From an uncultured Alphaproteobacteria bacterium (GTDB lineage Bacteria; Pseudomonadota; Alphaproteobacteria; SP197), in contig OY282363.1 in assembly GCA_958295695.1 (NCBI GenBank), positions 1,864,225 to 1,928,224 of the forward strand: a stretch of DNA of 64,000 bases. The letters are read 5' to 3'. A model generated the notes under the pieces. That model saw only the letters and a program-made list of their open reading frames with translations, ran no database searches and had not been told where the DNA came from. Shown here in pieces: positions 8,777 through 18,602 of the stretch. The position numbers were made by a program, and so were the translations under genes. The first letter of the stretch is position 1, and every line of letters starts with the position of its first letter.

Positions 8777-9916
8777 ATGAAACGACGCCTTCCGATCCTT
8801 CCCGTGGTCGCGCTCATGGCGCTCGCTCCGGTCGCGGCCGGAGCGTTCGAGACCGCCGCGCGGGAAGCCGTCCTGATCGACGAGAGCACCGGCGCCACGA
8901 TCCTGGGGAAGAACGTCCAGGCGCCCACGGCCCCGTCGTCCATGACCAAGATCATGACGATCTATCTGCTCTTCGAACGGCTGGCCGAGGGTTCGCTCGG
9001 CCTGACCGACACCCTGCCGGTCAGCGAGAAGGCCTGGCGGATGGGCGGTTCCAAGATGTTCGTCGAAGTCGGCGACCGCGTGACCGTGGAGGACCTGATC
9101 CGCGGCATCGTGGTGCAGTCGGGCAACGACGCCACGGTCGTGGTGGCCGAGGGGCTCGCCGGGTCGGAGGACGCCTTCGCGCGCGAGATGACCGACAAGG
9201 CGCGGGAATTCGGCATGGCGTCGACCACGTTCCGCAATGCGTCCGGCTGGCCCGACCCCGAACACGTCACCACGGTCGGCGACCTCGCCATCCTCGTGCG
9301 CCGGACGATCCAGGATTTTCCGCAGTACTACCATTACTACTCGGAGACCGACTTCACCTTCAGCGACATCCAGCAATCGAACCGCAACCCTCTGCTCTAC
9401 ACGGGGACCGGCGCCGACGGCCTCAAGACCGGCTACACCGAGGCCGCGGGTTACGGCCTCGCGGCCTCGGTCGTCCGGGGCGACCGGCGCCTCATTCTCG
9501 TGGTCAACGGCTTCGGCGGCTCGCGGGAGCGCGCCGACGAAGCGCGGCGCATGCTGGAATGGGGCTTTCGCGAGTTCGACGCCGTGGAGCTCTTCGAAGC
9601 CGGCGAGACCGTCGCCGAGGCCGAGGTCTGGCTCGGCGACGACGACTTCGTCCCTCTCGTGCTCGACGAGGATATCGCGGTCACGCTGCCCCGCGCGTCA
9701 CGGCGCGACATGACGGTCAAGGTCGTCTACGACGGTCCGGTCCCCGCTCCGATCCGGGCCGGCGCCCCGATAGCCGATCTGGTGATCGAGATCCCGGACA
9801 TGGCGCCTGTCGAGCGCGCGTTGCTTGCCGGGTCTGATGTGGGGGAACTGTCCTTCCTGGGCAAGCTGGGCTCGGCCGCCGCCTATCTGGTCTTCGGGCC
9901 GCCGGCCGAGCCTTGA
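8777..9916 (+). CDS. dacC: D-alanyl-D-alanine carboxypeptidase (class A/PBP5 type)
   Basis: Trims the terminal D-Ala from peptidoglycan pentapeptides in the periplasm. A signal peptide covers residues 1-23. The active-site serine and lysine lie in SMTK (55-58), the second motif is SGN (about 115-117), and KTG is in GLKTGY (about 216-218). The PBP5-type beta-rich C-terminal domain follows, ending in an amphipathic or hydrophobic segment that could anchor the enzyme to the membrane. Its stop overlaps the TTG start of tmk. Confidence 0.93.
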   Translation: MKRRLPILPVVALMALAPVAAGAFETAAREAVLIDESTGATILGKNVQAPTAPSSMTKIMTIYLLFERLAEGSLGLTDTLPVSEKAWRMGGSKMFVEVGDRVTVEDLIRGIVVQSGNDATVVVAEGLAGSEDAFAREMTDKAREFGMASTTFRNASGWPDPEHVTTVGDLAILVRRTIQDFPQYYHYYSETDFTFSDIQQSNRNPLLYTGTGADGLKTGYTEAAGYGLAASVVRGDRRLILVVNGFGGSRERADEARRMLEWGFREFDAVELFEAGETVAEAEVWLGDDDFVPLVLDEDIAVTLPRASRRDMTVKVVYDGPVPAPIRAGAPIADLVIEIPDMAPVERALLAGSDVGELSFLGKLGSAAAYLVFGPPAEP

Positions 9917-10539
9917 CGGCCGCGCGGTTCATCACGTTCGAAGGCGGCGAGGGAACCGGAAAGTCGACCCAGGTCCGGCGCCTCGCCTCGTGGTTGGCCG
10001 AGGAACGGGGCCTCGATGTCCTGACGACGCGCGAGCCGGGCGGCGCGCCCGGCGCGGAAACGCTCCGGAACCTGCTCGTCGGCGGCGCCACGGACAGGTG
10101 GGACGCGCGCACCGAGGCTCTCCTCCACGTCGCCGCCCGGCGCGACCACGTTCTCACGACGATCGGGCCGGCCCTGGACGCGGGGACTTGGGTCGTCTGC
10201 GACCGGTTCGCCGATTCGACACGGGCCTATCAGGGGATCGTCCAGGGAGCCGGCGAGGATTTCACCGCGGCGCTCCATGCGTTGGCCCTCGACGACCTGC
10301 GGCCCGATCTCACGCTGATTCTCGACCTTCCCGTCGACGAGGGCCTGCGGCGGGCGTCCATGCGCGGAGGAGGCGACCGCTACGAGCGCATGGGCGCGGC
10401 CTTCCACGAACGTCTGCGCGAGGCGTTTCTCGCCATCGCGCGCGGCGACCCCGAACGTTGCGCGGCGATCGACGCGGGCGGGAGCGAAGGCGAGGTCTGC
10501 CGGCGAATCCGCGCCGAGGTGGCGGGTCGATGGCCTTAG
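9913..10539 (+). CDS. tmk: thymidylate kinase
   Basis: Phosphorylates dTMP to dTDP using ATP. The P-loop is GGEGTGKST (residues 11-19), the dTMP-binding DR motif is in CDRFADSTRAYQG, and the lid region carries Arg residues (RMGAAFHERLREAF). Length is standard at 208 residues. The start is a TTG sharing bases with the dacC stop (TTGA), so translation depends on coupling. It overlaps holB by ten bases. The tmk-holB-metG-tatD order is conserved in alphaproteobacteria. Confidence 0.93.
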   Translation: MTAARFITFEGGEGTGKSTQVRRLASWLAEERGLDVLTTREPGGAPGAETLRNLLVGGATDRWDARTEALLHVAARRDHVLTTIGPALDAGTWVVCDRFADSTRAYQGIVQGAGEDFTAALHALALDDLRPDLTLILDLPVDEGLRRASMRGGGDRYERMGAAFHERLREAFLAIARGDPERCAAIDAGGSEGEVCRRIRAEVAGRWP

Positions 10540-11651
10540 CCGACGATCCGGTCGATCCGCGCGCGCATCCGGACCACCCCGCCAGCGATGCGCCCGCGCC
10601 GCGCGCCAACCCGAGCCTCGTGGGCCACGCGGACGCGGAACGGCGCCTCGCGCGGGCCGCCGCCGACGGAACGCTCGCGGGCGCCTGGCTGATCGGCGGT
10701 CCCCCGGGAATCGGCAAGGCCACGCTGGCGTACCGCCTCGCGCGCCACCTGCTGGCGGGCGGCGGCAACGACCTCTTCGGCGACGCGGGAGAGACGCTCG
10801 CGGTCGATCCGGGCGAGCCGGCGTTCGCGCGCGTCGCCGGCGGCGCGCACGCGAACCTTCTCGCCGTCGAGCTGGGCCCGAACGACAAGGGCAGGCCGAG
10901 GACGGAAATTATCGTCGATGATGTCCGCAGGCTCGGGCCGTTCTTCCATCGGTCGGCGGGGGAGGGCGGCTGGCGCGTGGCCATCATCGACGGGGCCGAG
11001 CTGATGAACGACAGCGCCGCCAACGCGGCGTTGAAGCTGGTCGAGGAACCGCCCGTCCGTTCGGTCGTCCTGCTTGTCAGCCATGCGCCCGCGCGCCTGG
11101 CGCCGACGATCCGTTCGCGCTGCCGCATGCTCCACCTTCGGGCCCCGAAGCCCGAGCAGGCCGCGGTTCTTCTGGAGCAATACCTCCCGAAGCTGACGGA
11201 CGAGGAACGTCGGCCGCTGGCCCGTCTGGCCGGGGGCAGCGTCGGCCGCGCACTGGCGTTCGACTCCCTGGGCGGCCTGGCGCTCTACCGCGAGCTTCTG
11301 GCCAGGATCGCCGAGGCGCCCCGGATCGACCCCAAGGCCCTCCACGACCTCGCGGACCGGCTCGGCCGCCGCGGCAACGAGAGGGCCTGCCGAACCGCCA
11401 TGGGCTTTCTCGGCGACTGGATCGCGCGGCTCGCGCGGGGCGCCGCGGACGGCGGTTCGGGATGGCGCGACATCGTCGGCGGCGAGCGCCGGCTCATGGA
11501 GCGGCTCGCCCAGGCCGGCGACCTTGAACGCTGGGTGGACGTATGGGAAAAGGTCGCGGGCCTACGGAACAGGGCTGACAGCCTGAATCTGGACCGCAAG
11601 CAAGTCGTGCTCGCCGCGTTCGGCGCCCTCGAGGCCGCCGCCCGGACCTGA
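10530..11651 (+). CDS. holB: DNA polymerase III subunit delta prime
   Basis: Clamp-loader subunit of the replicative polymerase. The 373-residue protein has a P-loop-like GGPPGIGKATLAYRLARHLL, the Walker B-like VAIIDGAELM, AALKLVEEPP, and the SRC-type arginine motif TIRSRC of clamp-loader AAA+ proteins. An acidic/Pro-rich N-terminal extension of about 25 residues precedes the conserved part. The ATG lies inside the end of tmk. Confidence 0.9.
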   Translation: MALADDPVDPRAHPDHPASDAPAPRANPSLVGHADAERRLARAAADGTLAGAWLIGGPPGIGKATLAYRLARHLLAGGGNDLFGDAGETLAVDPGEPAFARVAGGAHANLLAVELGPNDKGRPRTEIIVDDVRRLGPFFHRSAGEGGWRVAIIDGAELMNDSAANAALKLVEEPPVRSVVLLVSHAPARLAPTIRSRCRMLHLRAPKPEQAAVLLEQYLPKLTDEERRPLARLAGGSVGRALAFDSLGGLALYRELLARIAEAPRIDPKALHDLADRLGRRGNERACRTAMGFLGDWIARLARGAADGGSGWRDIVGGERRLMERLAQAGDLERWVDVWEKVAGLRNRADSLNLDRKQVVLAAFGALEAAART

Positions 11652-11692
11652 GGCCCCAAACGCAACCTGCGCCGCGCCCAAGGAGCCCTGGC

Positions 11693-13249
11693 ATGTCCGG
11701 GAAGCCCGCCTTCTACATCACGACGCCGATCTACTACGTCAACGACAACCCGCATATCGGCCATGCGTACACCACGCTGGCCTGCGACGTGATGGCGCGT
11801 TTCATGCGACTCGACGGGCACGACGTGATGTTCCTGACCGGCACCGACGAACACGGCCAGAAGGTCGAGAAAGCCGCGAGAGAAGCCGGGCTCGATCCAC
11901 GAGCGTTTTGCGACAAGGTCTCAAAAAACTTCCGTATCCTCGCGAAAGAATGGAACTTTTCAAACGACGACTTCATCCGCACGACGGAGCCGCGCCATGT
12001 CCGCTCCGTCCAGGCCCTGTGGCGAAGGCTCGAGGAGGCGGGCGAGATCTATCTCGACCACTACGAGGGCTGGTACGCCGTCCGCGACGAGGCCTTCTAT
12101 GCCGAGGACGAGCTCGGCGAAGGCCCCGACGGCCGGAAACTCGCGCCGTCGGGGGCGCCGGTCGAATGGGTGAAGGAGCCGAGCTACTTCTTCCGGCTTT
12201 CGGCCTGGCGGGATCGTCTGCTCGACCTCTACGACAGCCGGCCCGGCTTCATCATGCCCGAGACGCGACGCAACGAGGTCAGGAGCTTCGTCGCCGGCGG
12301 GCTGCGCGACCTCTCGATCTCGCGCACCAGCTTCTCGTGGGGCGTTCCGGTCCCCGGCGACCCCGGCCACGTCATGTACGTCTGGATCGACGCGCTGACG
12401 AACTACATCACCGCGGCCGGCTATCCGGACGAGGACGGCGGAGACTTCCGGCGCCGGTGGCCCGCGCTCCACATGGTCGGCAAGGACATCCTGCGTTTTC
12501 ACGCGGTCTACTGGCCCGCGTTCCTCATGGCCGCGGGGATCGAGGTTCCCAGGCGCGTGTTCGCCCACGGCTGGTGGACCAGCGAGGGCCGGAAGATCTC
12601 GAAGTCGCTCGGCAACGTCATCGTGCCGTCGGAGATCGTGGCGCGCTACGGCCTCGACCAGGTGCGCTACACGCTGATGCGCGAGGTGAACTTCGGCAAC
12701 GACGGCGATTTCTCCCATCGCGGCACGGTGCGGCGCTGCAACCACGATCTCGCCAACGACTACGGCAACCTGGCCCAGCGCGTGCTCTCGATGATCGCCA
12801 GGAACTGCGGGGGAAGGGCGCCGCGGCCGGGCGATCTGAACGACGGCGACCGCGAACTCCTGGACGGGGCCTATGGGCTCTTGCCCGCGACGCGCGAACA
12901 CATCGCCGTCCAGGCCTTCCACCTCATGCTCCAGGCGATCTGGGGCGTGGTGGGCGACGCCAATCGCTATGTCGACGAGCAGGCGCCCTGGGCGCTCCGG
13001 AAGACCGATCCGGCGAGGATGGAAACGGTGCTTTACGTGCTGGCGGAAACCCTCCGCGTGCTGGCGCTCCTGACGCAGCCGGTGATGCCGGAGTCGTCGT
13101 CGCGTCTGCTCGATCAACTCGCCGTTCCGGAGAGCGAGCGACAGTTCGACCGGCTGAACGCCGATCACGCCCTGCGGCCGGGCGCGGACCTGCCCGAGCC
13201 CACGGGCGTGTTCCCGCGCTACCGGGACGAGGAGCAGGGAGCGGCCTGA
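11693..13249 (+). CDS. metG: methionine--tRNA ligase
   Basis: Charges tRNA-Met. It is a class I synthetase of 518 residues with the HIGH motif in PHIGHAY (about 20-26), the KMSKS-type loop KISKSLGN, and an anticodon-binding alpha domain at the C-terminus. It lacks the C-terminal EMAP/tRNA-binding appendix seen in E. coli, as is usual for the short alphaproteobacterial form. The stop overlaps the tatD start (TGATG). Confidence 0.95.
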   Translation: MSGKPAFYITTPIYYVNDNPHIGHAYTTLACDVMARFMRLDGHDVMFLTGTDEHGQKVEKAAREAGLDPRAFCDKVSKNFRILAKEWNFSNDDFIRTTEPRHVRSVQALWRRLEEAGEIYLDHYEGWYAVRDEAFYAEDELGEGPDGRKLAPSGAPVEWVKEPSYFFRLSAWRDRLLDLYDSRPGFIMPETRRNEVRSFVAGGLRDLSISRTSFSWGVPVPGDPGHVMYVWIDALTNYITAAGYPDEDGGDFRRRWPALHMVGKDILRFHAVYWPAFLMAAGIEVPRRVFAHGWWTSEGRKISKSLGNVIVPSEIVARYGLDQVRYTLMREVNFGNDGDFSHRGTVRRCNHDLANDYGNLAQRVLSMIARNCGGRAPRPGDLNDGDRELLDGAYGLLPATREHIAVQAFHLMLQAIWGVVGDANRYVDEQAPWALRKTDPARMETVLYVLAETLRVLALLTQPVMPESSSRLLDQLAVPESERQFDRLNADHALRPGADLPEPTGVFPRYRDEEQGAA

Positions 13250-14034
13250 TGCTGGTCGACAGCCATTGCCATCTCGACTTTCCGGATTTCGCCGGCGAGC
13301 TGGACGACGTCGTCGCCCGGGCCCGGAAGGCTGGCGTCGGCGTCATCCAGACCATCTGCACGCGCATGACCGGATTCGACGAGGTCAAGGCCCTCGCGGA
13401 CCGTTTCGAGAACATGTACTGCTCCGTCGGCGTCCATCCGCACAATGTCGAGGGCGAAGGCGTCGCGCCGGCGGCCGACATCGTGGCCCGGACGAACGAT
13501 CCCAAGGTGATCGGCGTTGGCGAAACCGGGCTCGATTTCCACTACGACCGCAGCCCGCGCGCGGCGCAGCGCGCGAGCTTCCGCGAGCACATCGCGGCGG
13601 CGCGCGAGACCGGGTTGCCGCTCATCGTCCACACCCGCGACGCCGACGACGACACGATGGCGATCCTCGAGGACGAGATGGGGAAGGGGGCCTTTCCCGG
13701 TCTGATCCACTGCTTCAGCGCATCCCGCGAACTCGCCGGACGCAGCCTCGCGATCGGGTTTTCGATCTCGATCTCCGGCATCGCCACGTTCAAGAGCGCG
13801 TGGGATCTGCGCGACACGATTTCCGATCTTCCGCTCGACCGGCTGCTTGTGGAAACCGACGCGCCCTATCTCGCGCCGGTTCCCGAACGCGGCAAGAGAA
13901 ACGAGCCGGGTTTCGTGAGCCATACCGCTGCCCTGGTGGCGCGACTTAAAGGAGTTTCCGAAGACGAGATCGCCGCCGCGACGACGAACAACTTCTTCAA
14001 TCTGTTCACCAAGGCGGATCGGCCATCTCACTGA
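13249..14034 (+). CDS. tatD: TatD family metal-dependent hydrolase/DNase
   Basis: A TIM-barrel metallohydrolase; TatD proteins have 3'-exonuclease activity and are linked to DNA repair. The metal ligands are visible as HCHLD (residues 6-10), GETGLDFHY, IVHTRDAD, HCFSA and ETDAPYL. The length of 261 residues is standard. It is coupled to metG by overlapping stop and start and ends the run of forward genes, converging on a carboxylate-amine ligase gene. Confidence 0.93.
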   Translation: MLVDSHCHLDFPDFAGELDDVVARARKAGVGVIQTICTRMTGFDEVKALADRFENMYCSVGVHPHNVEGEGVAPAADIVARTNDPKVIGVGETGLDFHYDRSPRAAQRASFREHIAAARETGLPLIVHTRDADDDTMAILEDEMGKGAFPGLIHCFSASRELAGRSLAIGFSISISGIATFKSAWDLRDTISDLPLDRLLVETDAPYLAPVPERGKRNEPGFVSHTAALVARLKGVSEDEIAAATTNNFFNLFTKADRPSH

Positions 14035-14075
14035 AAAACAAGAGCGTTTTCTCCCGGTCGCGACTTGTCGGCCGG
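14033..14075. terminator. candidate bidirectional terminator between tatD and the carboxylate-amine ligase gene
   Basis: In the 42-base convergent gap an imperfect GC stem (CCGGTCG at 14054-14060 with CGGCCGG at 14069-14075) is followed, on the minus strand, by GAAAAC...GTTTTTC and a T-rich run. The placement fits termination of both genes. The stem is short and has a G-T pair. Confidence 0.35.
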
Positions 14076-14076
14076 C

Positions 14077-15252
14077 TCAACCGGAGGCGTCCCCGATCCC
14101 TTCCCGGGTCTCGGCGAGCGTCTGGTCGACGATATGCCGAAGCGCCTCCTCCTCCGTGTCTCCCTCCAGGCGGCGCAGGCGAAACAGATCGACCTGCCGG
14201 TCGGCGCCGGTTCCCTCGCGGACGATGGCGAGCGCGCGGCGCGTTTCGGCCTCGCAGCCGAGCGCGCGGGCGTCGGAGGCGAGCTCCTCGACCAGGTCGG
14301 CCGCGAAGTCGTCGATATCCACCCGGCCGTCCTCGCGCGCCGCGTCGCCGAAGAAGGCGAGCACGCCGTAGCGCTGGGCGACCCAGCGGTTTTCCGCGAT
14401 GATTTCGGTGGGCGGCTCCGGGGGCAGGGCGCCCTCCCGGTCCCGGCGCAGCAGCAGCCGGATGAGGGACGCATACAGCGCCGCGATGCACACCGCGTCC
14501 TCAAGGCGCGTGCACACGTCGCAGATCCGCATCTCCACCGTCGGGTAGGTCGAAGACGGGCGGATGTCCCACCACAGCTCGCTGCCGTCGTCGATGAACC
14601 TCATGCGGCGGTACTCGTCGACAAGGCGGTCGTAGTCCGCGCGCGACCGCAGAGGCCCCGGAATGCCGGTGCGGGGAAGGCCGCCGACGAGGGTCAACCG
14701 CCAGGACTTGAACCCCGTCTCGCGTCCGGCGCTGAAGGGCGACGATGTGGACAGCGCATGAAGCAGGGGCAGGTAGCGCCGGATCGCGGTCATGATCCGG
14801 ACGCGGTCGTCGGCGTCGCCGAAGCCGGCGTGAATGTGCATGCCGCCGATGAGGAACCGGCGCACGTTGTCCTGGAACGTGGCCGTGAACCGCGCATAGC
14901 GCTCTTTCGGCGTGATCGCCTGGGCCCGCCACGATGCGAAGGGATGGGTGGAGGCGGCCATCGCCGCCGCTCCGTGCCGCTCGGCCGCCTCGATGACGGT
15001 CCGTCGCGTCTCGCGCAGGGCCTGGCGCAGCTCCGCCACGGAACCGCAGACACGGGTGTTGGTTTCGATCTGGGAGCGGAGGAGCTCGTGCACGACCCGG
15101 TGCGGTCCGCGCGTTTTCTCGCAAGCCTCGAAGATGGCGGGGTCCGGGTCGACAAGCAGGTCGCGCGACTCGGGATCGACGAGAAAGAGCTCTTCCTCGA
15201 CCCCGAGCGAGACCGAGAGGTCCTCCCGGCCGCTCGCGGCGGCATCGGTCAC
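14077..15252 (-). CDS. carboxylate-amine ligase, YbdK/GCS2 family
   Basis: A member of the glutamate-cysteine ligase 2 family, ATP-dependent enzymes joining a carboxylate to an amine. YbdK itself has weak glutamate-cysteine ligase activity, and the true substrate here is unknown. The signature N-terminal SLGVEEELFLVDPESRDLL is followed by HELLRSQIETNT, GGMHIHAGF (metal- and ATP-site region) and STYPTVEMRICDVCT. I start at the GTG at 15252 because GGAG lies eight bases upstream. An earlier in-frame GTG at 15339 adds 29 unconserved residues. Length from the chosen start is 391 residues, normal for the family. Confidence 0.85.
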   Translation of the reverse strand: MTDAAASGREDLSVSLGVEEELFLVDPESRDLLVDPDPAIFEACEKTRGPHRVVHELLRSQIETNTRVCGSVAELRQALRETRRTVIEAAERHGAAAMAASTHPFASWRAQAITPKERYARFTATFQDNVRRFLIGGMHIHAGFGDADDRVRIMTAIRRYLPLLHALSTSSPFSAGRETGFKSWRLTLVGGLPRTGIPGPLRSRADYDRLVDEYRRMRFIDDGSELWWDIRPSSTYPTVEMRICDVCTRLEDAVCIAALYASLIRLLLRRDREGALPPEPPTEIIAENRWVAQRYGVLAFFGDAAREDGRVDIDDFAADLVEELASDARALGCEAETRRALAIVREGTGADRQVDLFRLRRLEGDTEEEALRHIVDQTLAETREGIGDASG

Positions 15253-15339
15253 GGCGTCTTCTCCATCGTTCGCAAGAGCTTCGAGGACTGTGTCCGGCGC
15301 GACGGGCGGGATACCCCATATCCGGCGGCCGGACCACAC

Positions 15340-15370
15340 AAATCAAAAAGTTTCCATAATATATATTATG
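15340..15370. promoter_or_regulatory. AT-rich divergent promoter region with a perfect 14-bp palindrome
   Basis: Between the divergent carboxylate-amine ligase and glutathione transferase genes, this short patch is almost free of G and C in a roughly two-thirds GC surrounding. It contains the perfect palindrome ATAATATATATTAT at 15356-15369. It is the obvious place for promoters facing both ways, and the palindrome could be a regulator site or simply paired -10 elements. Confidence 0.45.
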
Positions 15371-15482
15371 CGTCTTTTGTTGAAGCTATCGAAGCTGGCG
15401 ACGACGGCGGCGCCGGGGACTCTTCTTGCCCCGGCCCGGCGTTCGCGCGAGCGTGAGAGCGTCGCGACACGGGAGCCTCGCC

Positions 15483-16190
15483 ATGATCGACCTTTACTTC
15501 GACCACACGCCGAACGGCCAGAAGGTCCACATCATGCTCGAGGAGTGCGGCTTGCCCTACAACCTCGTCGTCGTGAACATCGACAAGGGCGAACAGTTCG
15601 CGCCGGAGTTCCTCGAGATCAGCCCGAACAACAAGGTGCCGGCGATCGTCGACCGCGAGGGACCCGGCGGCCAGCCGCTCTCGATGTTCGAATCCGGCGC
15701 GATCCTGCAGTATCTCGCCGAGAAGACCGGCAGGTTCGTACCCGCCGATCCGGCGAAGCGCTGGGACGTGACCCAATGGCTCTTCTGGCAAATGGGCGGC
15801 TTCGGCCCGATGCTGGGCCAGGCCCATCACTTCCTCGCCTATGCGCCGATGAATCCCAACGGACCGCAGGTTCTGCCCTATGCCCAGGACCGCTACCGCA
15901 ACGAGGCGGCCCGTCTCTACGGCGTGCTCGACAGGAAGCTCGACGGCGAGGAGCATGTGGCCGGCGGCATGTACTCGATCGCCGACATGGCGATCTTTCC
16001 CTGGTGCCGGCTCCACGAGCGCCAGCGGCAGGACCTCGACGATTTTCCGAACGTCAAGCGCTGGTACGAGGCCATGGCGCGACGTCCCGCCGTCGCCCGC
16101 GACATCGAGGCCTCGGCCGATGTCGTCACCGGCTTCACGCCCGAAAGCTGGGCCGTGTCCTTCGGCGCGGAGCAGTACAGGCGGCGGTGA
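15483..16190 (+). CDS. glutathione S-transferase family protein (YfcG/Ure2-like)
   Basis: A 235-residue GST. The N-terminal thioredoxin fold starts at MIDLYF and contains TPNGQKVHIMLEE and NKVPAIVD (the cis-Pro), then FESGAILQYLAE, the glutathione-binding Glu-Ser pair. The C-terminal helical domain includes YSIADMAIFPW. TPNGQKV is typical of the YfcG/Ure2p-like group, which reduces disulfides using two glutathiones. The ATG is chosen because homology starts there. The substrate is unknown. Confidence 0.9.
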   Translation: MIDLYFDHTPNGQKVHIMLEECGLPYNLVVVNIDKGEQFAPEFLEISPNNKVPAIVDREGPGGQPLSMFESGAILQYLAEKTGRFVPADPAKRWDVTQWLFWQMGGFGPMLGQAHHFLAYAPMNPNGPQVLPYAQDRYRNEAARLYGVLDRKLDGEEHVAGGMYSIADMAIFPWCRLHERQRQDLDDFPNVKRWYEAMARRPAVARDIEASADVVTGFTPESWAVSFGAEQYRRR

Positions 16191-16425
16191 TCCCTCCACC
16201 CGAACCGTCGCGGTTGCGGCGGCCGCGTCCATTGGCCACGGTCGCGTCATGGCCACGCTCCGGCTCGTTTCCTGCGACTGCTTCTCCGCGGAGCCTTTCG
16301 GCGGGAACGTCGCATACACGATCTCCGGCGGCGGCGGCGGACGCGCGCGGACGCTTCGCGCCGGCGGCATGGCGACGCGCACGATCTCCGGCTCGATCCC
16401 CTTCCCCGCCCGAGGTTCGCCCCCG

Positions 16426-17250
16426 ATGAGCGTCGCCCCCTCCTCCACGGCCCCTCTGCACCGCCTGCTCGCGATCGTGGCGAAGCTGCGCGACCGCGAC
16501 GGCGGTTGCCCGTGGGACACGGAGCAGACCTTCCGCACGATCGCGCCCTACACGATCGAGGAGGCCTACGAGGTGGCGGACGCGATCGAGAAGGAGGACT
16601 GGGCGGCGCTCAAGGACGAACTGGGCGACCTTCTCTTCCAGGTCGTGTTCCACGCCCGGATGGCCGAAGAGGACGGCCGCTTCGCCTTCGATGACGTGGC
16701 CCGGACGATCGCGGACAAGATGGTCCGCCGTCATCCCCATGTTTTCGGTGGCCGGCCCGGTCCCGATACGGCGGACGACCAGACGGCCGACTGGGAGGCG
16801 CGCAAGGCGGCGGAGCGCCAAGCCGCCGCGGAGAGGGACGGCCGCGGATCCTCGGTGCTCGACGGGGTCGCGACGGGCTTGCCTTCGCTGACCCGGGCCG
16901 TCAAGCTCCAGAAGCGCGTGGCCCGCGTCGGCTTCGACTGGCCCGACGCGGACCGCGTCCTGTCCGATGTGCTCGAGGAATTCGACGAATTGCGGCGGGA
17001 GATCGTAGAGGGCGGCGACCGCGACCGCCTCGGAGACGAGACGGGCGACCTCCTCTTCACCGTCGTCAACCTCGCCCGGCATCTCGGCGTCGATCCGGAG
17101 AGCGCGCTTCGCGGAACGAACGCCAAGTTCGAGCGGCGCTTCCGCTATGTCGAGGAGCGGCTTGCGGCGGACGGGCGCTCGACGGAGAGCGCGACGCTGG
17201 ACGAGATGGACGCGCTGTGGGACGAGGCCAAGTCCGCCACCCCGTCGTGA
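16426..17250 (+). CDS. mazG: nucleoside triphosphate pyrophosphohydrolase
   Basis: Hydrolyses NTPs or dNTPs to the monophosphate and pyrophosphate, cleaning the nucleotide pool. The 274-residue protein has two MazG domains. The first has GGCPWDTEQTF and the metal-binding EE-x-x-E ... E-x-x-D set (IEEAYEVADAI, DELGDLLFQVV). The second repeats it (VLEEFDELRREI, DETGDLLFTVVNLARH). It converges on hflX with a 17-base gap. The 235 bases between the GST gene and mazG hold nothing I can name. Confidence 0.93.
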   Translation: MSVAPSSTAPLHRLLAIVAKLRDRDGGCPWDTEQTFRTIAPYTIEEAYEVADAIEKEDWAALKDELGDLLFQVVFHARMAEEDGRFAFDDVARTIADKMVRRHPHVFGGRPGPDTADDQTADWEARKAAERQAAAERDGRGSSVLDGVATGLPSLTRAVKLQKRVARVGFDWPDADRVLSDVLEEFDELRREIVEGGDRDRLGDETGDLLFTVVNLARHLGVDPESALRGTNAKFERRFRYVEERLAADGRSTESATLDEMDALWDEAKSATPS

Positions 17251-17267
17251 CGCGCCCGCGACCCGTT

Positions 17268-18602
17268 TCAGCCCGCCCGCGCCATTTTCCGGAACCGCTC
17301 CAAGTCCCTGTGTTCGATGCCGACCTTCAGCGCGATCTCGGTCTCGCCGTCGGCGCGGTCGAGCACTTCGCCATGGCGGTAGAGGAAGCCGATGGCCTTG
17401 CCGTCGGTGACCGGGACCTTGAGGTCGACGACCCGACGGCCATTCCACGCGCGGCGGTCGACGAGATCGAGCAGCGCCTCGACGCCCTCGCCCGTGACAG
17501 CCGAAATGGCGACCGCGTCGTGGCGTCGGCCGGCCGTGCCGTCGATGCGTTCGCGCGCCTCGCCGTCGAGCCGGTCGATCTTGTTGAAGACCTCGACCAT
17601 GCGGTCCGAGCGGTCGGCCTCGCCGATACCGAGCTCGTCGAGGATCGAGAGGACATCGGCGGCCTGGGCCTCGGCGTCTGGGTCGCTCATGTCGCGGACA
17701 TGGAGGATGACATCGGCCTCGACCGTTTCCTCCAGCGTCGCGCGGAACGCCGCGACGAGCGCGGTCGGCAGGTTCGAGATGAACCCCACGGCGTCGGACA
17801 GGATCGCGCGCCGGCCCGAGGGCAGGCCGAGCCCGCGCATGGTGGGATCGAGCGTGGCGAAGACCTTGTCGTCGGCGTAGACGGCCGTGCCGGTGAGCCG
17901 GTTGAACAGCGTCGACTTGCCCGCGTTGGTGTAGCCCACGAGCGCGACCGTGGGATACGGCGCCCTGCGCCGGGCGTTCCTGTGTTGCCCGCGCGTGCGC
18001 GCCACGTCATCGAGTTCCCCGCGCAGCTTGGCGAGCCGCCCGTCGATCAGGCGCCGGTCGATCTCGAGCTGCGATTCGCCGGGGCCGCCCACGAAGCCCA
18101 GGCTGCCGCGCTGGCGCTCGAGATGGGTCCAACTCCGCACCAGACGGCTTCGCTGATAGGTCAGAGCCGCCATCTCGACCTGGAGCACGCCCTCGCGGGT
18201 CGCCGCCCGGGCGCCGAAGATGTCCAGGATCAGGCCGGTGCGGTCGATGACCTTCGCGTTCCAGGCCCTCTCGAGAGTGCGCTGTTGCACGGGCGTGAGC
18301 GCGGTGTCGAGAAAGACCAGCCCGATCTCCTTCTCGGCGATATAGCCCTTGAGCTCCTCGACCTGGCCGGAACCCATGAAGGATCCCGGACGCGGTTGGC
18401 GCACGGCGACGATCTCGCCGTCCACGATATCGAGGTCGATCGCGCGCGCCAGCGCCATGGCCTCTTCGAGCGCGCGCCCATCGTCGCGTGGACGGCGCCA
18501 CTTGCCGCGCATCGAGGGGTAGAGAACCAGGGTGCGCGTCGCCGCGGCCCGGGTTGGAATCGGATCAGACGTCGACCGTCTCCTCGGCGCTCCCGGCGTC
18601 AT
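17268..18602 (-). CDS. hflX: GTPase HflX
   Basis: A ribosome-associated GTPase that can split stalled ribosomes. It has the HflX N-terminal domain ([12 protein letters not shown] and the [15 protein letters not shown] region), a coiled linker with [12 protein letters not shown], and then the G domain. The G domain carries G1 [10 protein letters not shown]3 DAVGF in place of the common DTVGF, and G4 NKID. The ATG lies 38 bases inside the hfq gene. No later start codon precedes the conserved TLVLYP, so this overlap seems real. It is the last gene of the minus-strand run. Confidence 0.94.
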   Translation of the reverse strand: MTPGAPRRRSTSDPIPTRAAATRTLVLYPSMRGKWRRPRDDGRALEEAMALARAIDLDIVDGEIVAVRQPRPGSFMGSGQVEELKGYIAEKEIGLVFLDTALTPVQQRTLERAWNAKVIDRTGLILDIFGARAATREGVLQVEMAALTYQRSRLVRSWTHLERQRGSLGFVGGPGESQLEIDRRLIDGRLAKLRGELDDVARTRGQHRNARRRAPYPTVALVGYTNAGKSTLFNRLTGTAVYADDKVFATLDPTMRGLGLPSGRRAILSDAVGFISNLPTALVAAFRATLEETVEADVILHVRDMSDPDAEAQAADVLSILDELGIGEADRSDRMVEVFNKIDRLDGEARERIDGTAGRRHDAVAISAVTGEGVEALLDLVDRRAWNGRRVVDLKVPVTDGKAIGFLYRHGEVLDRADGETEIALKVGIEHRDLERFRKMARAG

